Assembly (NCBI RefSeq): GCF_004216905.1
Contig: NZ_SGXJ01000001.1
Location: 1,302,001 to 1,366,000, forward strand
Source: Kribbella sp. VKM Ac-2569
Lineage (GTDB): Bacteria; Actinomycetota; Actinomycetes; Propionibacteriales; Kribbellaceae
Length of the DNA: 64,000 nt
Direction of reading: 5' to 3'
Position 1 is the first letter of the stretch; every line of letters begins with the position of its first letter. Under the pieces are notes generated by a model. It made no database searches. It was not told where the DNA came from and was given only the letters and a program-made list of their open reading frames with translations. Shown here piece after piece: positions 61,627 to 64,000 of the stretch. Both the position numbers and the translations under genes were made by a program.

Positions 61627-62574
61627 TCAGGCGTCCAATCTGACTCGGGGATCGAGGGCGGCGAGGATCAGCTCGGTGACCAGTTGGGACAGCACCGCGA
61701 CGAGTACGGCGCCCATGACGAGGATCTGGACCAGCTGGTAGTCGCGGGCGTTGACGCTCTGGACCGCGAGCTGCCCGAGCCCGTTGCGGGCGAAGATGGC
61801 CTCGATGATGATCGCGCCGCCGAACAGCTCACCCACTCTGATGCCGATGGCAACGACCGCCGCGCCGAGACTGGTGCGCAGGACGTGCCGGAAGGTGATC
61901 CGGCGCGGCGAGGCGCCCTTCGCACGCGCCAGATCGACGAACTCCTCGCCCCTCGTGCTGCGCATCGTCGTCTGCAGCAAGCGCGATATCGACGGCGCGT
62001 GGGCGAGGCCGAGCGCGAGCGCCGGCAGCAGCAGGTACTGGATACCGATCTCGGGGTTCTCCGACAGCGGCACCTCACCACTGACCGGCAGCAGCCGCCA
62101 GGTGACGCCCAGCAGAACGATGAGCAGCAACCCGACCAGGAACGCGGGGGTGGCCAGCAACAGCGTATTGGCCGTGTCCACCGCCATCCGTCCCGGCCGC
62201 GACCGCGTCGAGCCACCGAGGACACCCAGGCCGATGCCGATCAGGATCATGAAGACGGAGGCGAGGACGGCCAGCTCGATCGTGCTCTCCATCCGCGACA
62301 GGATCAGGTCGCTCACCGAGCGGTTGAAGATGTACGACGTTCCGAGGTGACCGCGCAGGACGCCTCCGAGCCAGGTGAGGTACTGGACGAACAACGGCCG
62401 GTCGAGCCCGAGAGACTGCCGGATCGCCTCGGTCTGCTCGGCCGTCGCGTCCGGCCCCGCGATGGTCTGGGCGGGGTCGCCCGGAGCGAACCGCGGCAGC
62501 AGGAACGCGATGATCGACGTCGCGAAGAGCACCAGCAGGATCGACGGCAGCTTCTTGACCAGGAACCTGAGCAT
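61627..62574 (-). CDS. ABC transporter permease (DppB-like)
   Basis: 315 aa, six helices. LRFLVKKLPSILLVLFATSI start, FAPGDPA..., FVQYLTWLGGVLRGHLGTSY and the EAA-like loop GEEFVDLARAKGASPRRITF typical of DppB/OppB. The ATG overlaps the sulfatase stop by 1 bp (TGATG). No substrate-binding protein gene is in view; it probably lies beyond the right edge. Confidence 0.92.
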   Translation of the reverse strand: MLRFLVKKLPSILLVLFATSIIAFLLPRFAPGDPAQTIAGPDATAEQTEAIRQSLGLDRPLFVQYLTWLGGVLRGHLGTSYIFNRSVSDLILSRMESTIELAVLASVFMILIGIGLGVLGGSTRSRPGRMAVDTANTLLLATPAFLVGLLLIVLLGVTWRLLPVSGEVPLSENPEIGIQYLLLPALALGLAHAPSISRLLQTTMRSTRGEEFVDLARAKGASPRRITFRHVLRTSLGAAVVAIGIRVGELFGGAIIIEAIFARNGLGQLAVQSVNARDYQLVQILVMGAVLVAVLSQLVTELILAALDPRVRLDA

Positions 62575-63953
62575 CAGACACGCTCCCCGGCAGTGACAGC
62601 CAGCAGCCTGCGTACCGACTCCGGACGCTCCGCGGCGAGGTCGTGTTCCTCGTGCGGATCCGCGGCGAGATCGACGAGATGCGGATGGTCGAGGTCAGGG
62701 CTCACGATCAGCTTCTCCTCGCTGGTGGTGACCGTTCGCCAGCCGCGCAGACGCACCCACTGGTTCGCGCCGTAGTGCCGGGCCGCCATCTCGATCTCGC
62801 GTTCGGAACGGTCGAGCCCTGACACGACGTACTCCCGATGGCTGTCGCTGTCGCCCCGCAGGACGCCCAGCACCGAGCGGGCGGTCATGTCCGCCGGCGT
62901 CTCCAGCTCCGCGATCTCCAGCGCGGTCGCCGCCAGATCCTCTAGCGACACCAGAGCCTCCGACACCGCGCCCGGTCGCTCGACGAGCGAGCCGGAGATC
63001 ACCAGGGGGATCCGGATGCTCGGATCGAGGGCGATCTGTTTGCCCCAGATGCCGTGGTCGCCGAGCATCTCGCCGTGGTCGCTGGTGTAGATCACCACGG
63101 TGTTCCCGAGCTCGCCCTCCCGTTCGAGCCGATCGAGGAAGGACCCGAGATGCCGGTCGATGTTCTCGATCATCGCGGCGTACCGCCGCCGTACCTCGTT
63201 GTGGTCGCCGTCGAACTCTGTCGACCCGTGCGGCGGCGGGAAGTCCACCTCCGCCCAGTCGGCGCGCATCCGCTCGGTGACGTCCATCGGGTCGTGCGGA
63301 CCCGCGAAGTTCACCACCAGGTGCCACGGTGCGTCTGCTGGTCTGCGGTCGAGCAGCGCGTGCGCGTTCGCGGCGATCCAGTTGTCCAGGTACGACTCCT
63401 CGGGCAGCGGGCTCAGGGAGGTGTCGCCGTACGGCGACTTCGCCCGACGCGAGAAGTCCGCCAGATGGGCCTCGGCGAGCCCCTCGTCGTACAGGTGCTT
63501 CATGTACGGCCCGTGCGGCTCCTCGCGGCCGGACCAGAGCGAGTCGAACTTGCCTTCGTTGTCGATGCCGGCCGTCATCCCCCATTCTCCGAGCAGGCGG
63601 GAGCCGTCGAGGTTCCAGTCGAACGTCGCCTTGTGCAGATCGAACTTGCCGACTCCTGCGACGAAGTACCCGGCATGGTCGCGGAGCCGCCGGTAGTACG
63701 TGTCCGAGTCGACCGGCAGGTCGTGGAAGTTGTTCGGTACCGGCGTCGAGTCGTAGTCACGACCCGTCGCGAGGCAGGCGCGCGCCGGCGCGCACAACGG
63801 CGACGGTGTGGTCGCCCGCCGGAATGTCACACCGGCGTCCTGCAGTCTGCGGATGTTGGGTGTTCGCACCGGCAGGTCGCCGGTGCCCTCGAGCCAGTCG
63901 AAGCGGTGCTGGTCGGCGATGACCAGCAAGATGTTGGGGGTACGACGGTTCAC
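62574..63953 (-). CDS. type I sulfatase (third of three)
   Basis: 459 aa from GTG 63953 (aggaggag site). PNILLVIADQHRFDWLEGTG, formylglycine motif CAPAR (Cys54; Ala replaces the usual Ser) with ACLATGRDY, NFAGPHDPMDVTERMRADW, YTSDHGEMLGDHGIWGKQ. Choline-sulfatase/iduronate-sulfatase style rather than arylsulfatase A style. No signal peptide. The transporter genes follow directly, so uptake and desulfation are encoded in one transcript. Confidence 0.92.
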   Translation of the reverse strand: MNRRTPNILLVIADQHRFDWLEGTGDLPVRTPNIRRLQDAGVTFRRATTPSPLCAPARACLATGRDYDSTPVPNNFHDLPVDSDTYYRRLRDHAGYFVAGVGKFDLHKATFDWNLDGSRLLGEWGMTAGIDNEGKFDSLWSGREEPHGPYMKHLYDEGLAEAHLADFSRRAKSPYGDTSLSPLPEESYLDNWIAANAHALLDRRPADAPWHLVVNFAGPHDPMDVTERMRADWAEVDFPPPHGSTEFDGDHNEVRRRYAAMIENIDRHLGSFLDRLEREGELGNTVVIYTSDHGEMLGDHGIWGKQIALDPSIRIPLVISGSLVERPGAVSEALVSLEDLAATALEIAELETPADMTARSVLGVLRGDSDSHREYVVSGLDRSEREIEMAARHYGANQWVRLRGWRTVTTSEEKLIVSPDLDHPHLVDLAADPHEEHDLAAERPESVRRLLAVTAGERV

Positions 63954-63983
63954 GGACTCCTCCTGAGCAGACGGAACCACGGG

Positions 63984-64000
63984 TCAGTGGTCGACGTAGG
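63984..64000 (-). other. possible end of an upstream gene cut by the window edge
   Basis: On the minus strand the last bases read ...YVDH followed by TGA (63984-63986). This may be the C-terminus of the preceding gene of the sulfatase operon, for example a solute-binding protein, but five codons are too few to tell. Confidence 0.25.

Overview
The window is high-GC actinobacterial chromosome with many GTG starts, 4-bp ATGA/GTGA gene overlaps, a mycothiol-dependent enzyme family, a SigE-type sigma factor and a PrsW-type membrane protein. Gene content and style fit the Nocardioidaceae/Kribbella group; that placement is inference, since there is no rRNA here. About 65 protein genes, three tRNA genes (Arg-TCT, His-GTG, Lys-CTT), several strong hairpin terminators and two to four broken genes or remnants can be supported.

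Layout. 1-17.6 kb is mostly housekeeping: an ArsR/SRPBCC/DHFR-like mini-operon, the ABC-F factor EttA, an SSB paralogue, a two-gene dynamin-like GTPase operon whose larger member carries a very long acidic N-terminal tail, a PrsW-like protein, a secreted chymotrypsin-fold protease, an additional DNA sliding clamp (DnaN), a mycothiol-dependent enzyme and a decayed acyltransferase gene.

18.4-33.6 kb is a coherent catabolic island best explained as oxalate/formate utilisation: LysR plus NAD-dependent formate dehydrogenase, a GntR/FCD regulator behind a 33-bp palindrome, a minus-strand operon (ThDP decarboxylase - formyl-CoA transferase - NDP-forming acyl-CoA ligase - Nramp-like permease - small membrane protein), an oxalate/formate-type MFS antiporter, and sucCD. 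A shared 17-bp element of the type TTGCATACCGCATACAG lies in front of the decarboxylase operon, the antiporter and sucCD, and again about 6 kb away in front of a ketopantoate-reductase-family gene (38.1-39.0 kb). At sucC and at the reductase it overlaps recognisable -35/-10 promoters with 17-bp spacers. This regulon, with a non-canonical decarboxylase and a non-canonical Nramp-fold permease, is the most interesting part of the window.

33.6-38.0 kb, nested between regulon members, is a LacI-controlled carbohydrate ABC importer with two LacI-type operators. 39-50 kb is mixed: a cold-shock protein with a structured leader, oligoribonuclease, tRNA-His, SigE with its membrane partner, MarC, a thioesterase, a CDF transporter, a two-component system, and a secreted beta-propeller gene overlapping an ankyrin lipoprotein gene. 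50-54.4 kb holds a PLP enzyme, TenA, an FAD oxidoreductase and tRNA-Lys, followed by what may be an integrase remnant.

54.8-64 kb, entirely on the minus strand, is a sulfatase locus: three type I sulfatases, a dipeptide-type ABC importer with a fused double ATPase, a TetR regulator and two small DUF202 membrane proteins. It probably imports and desulfates an unknown sulfated compound. The locus runs off the right edge.
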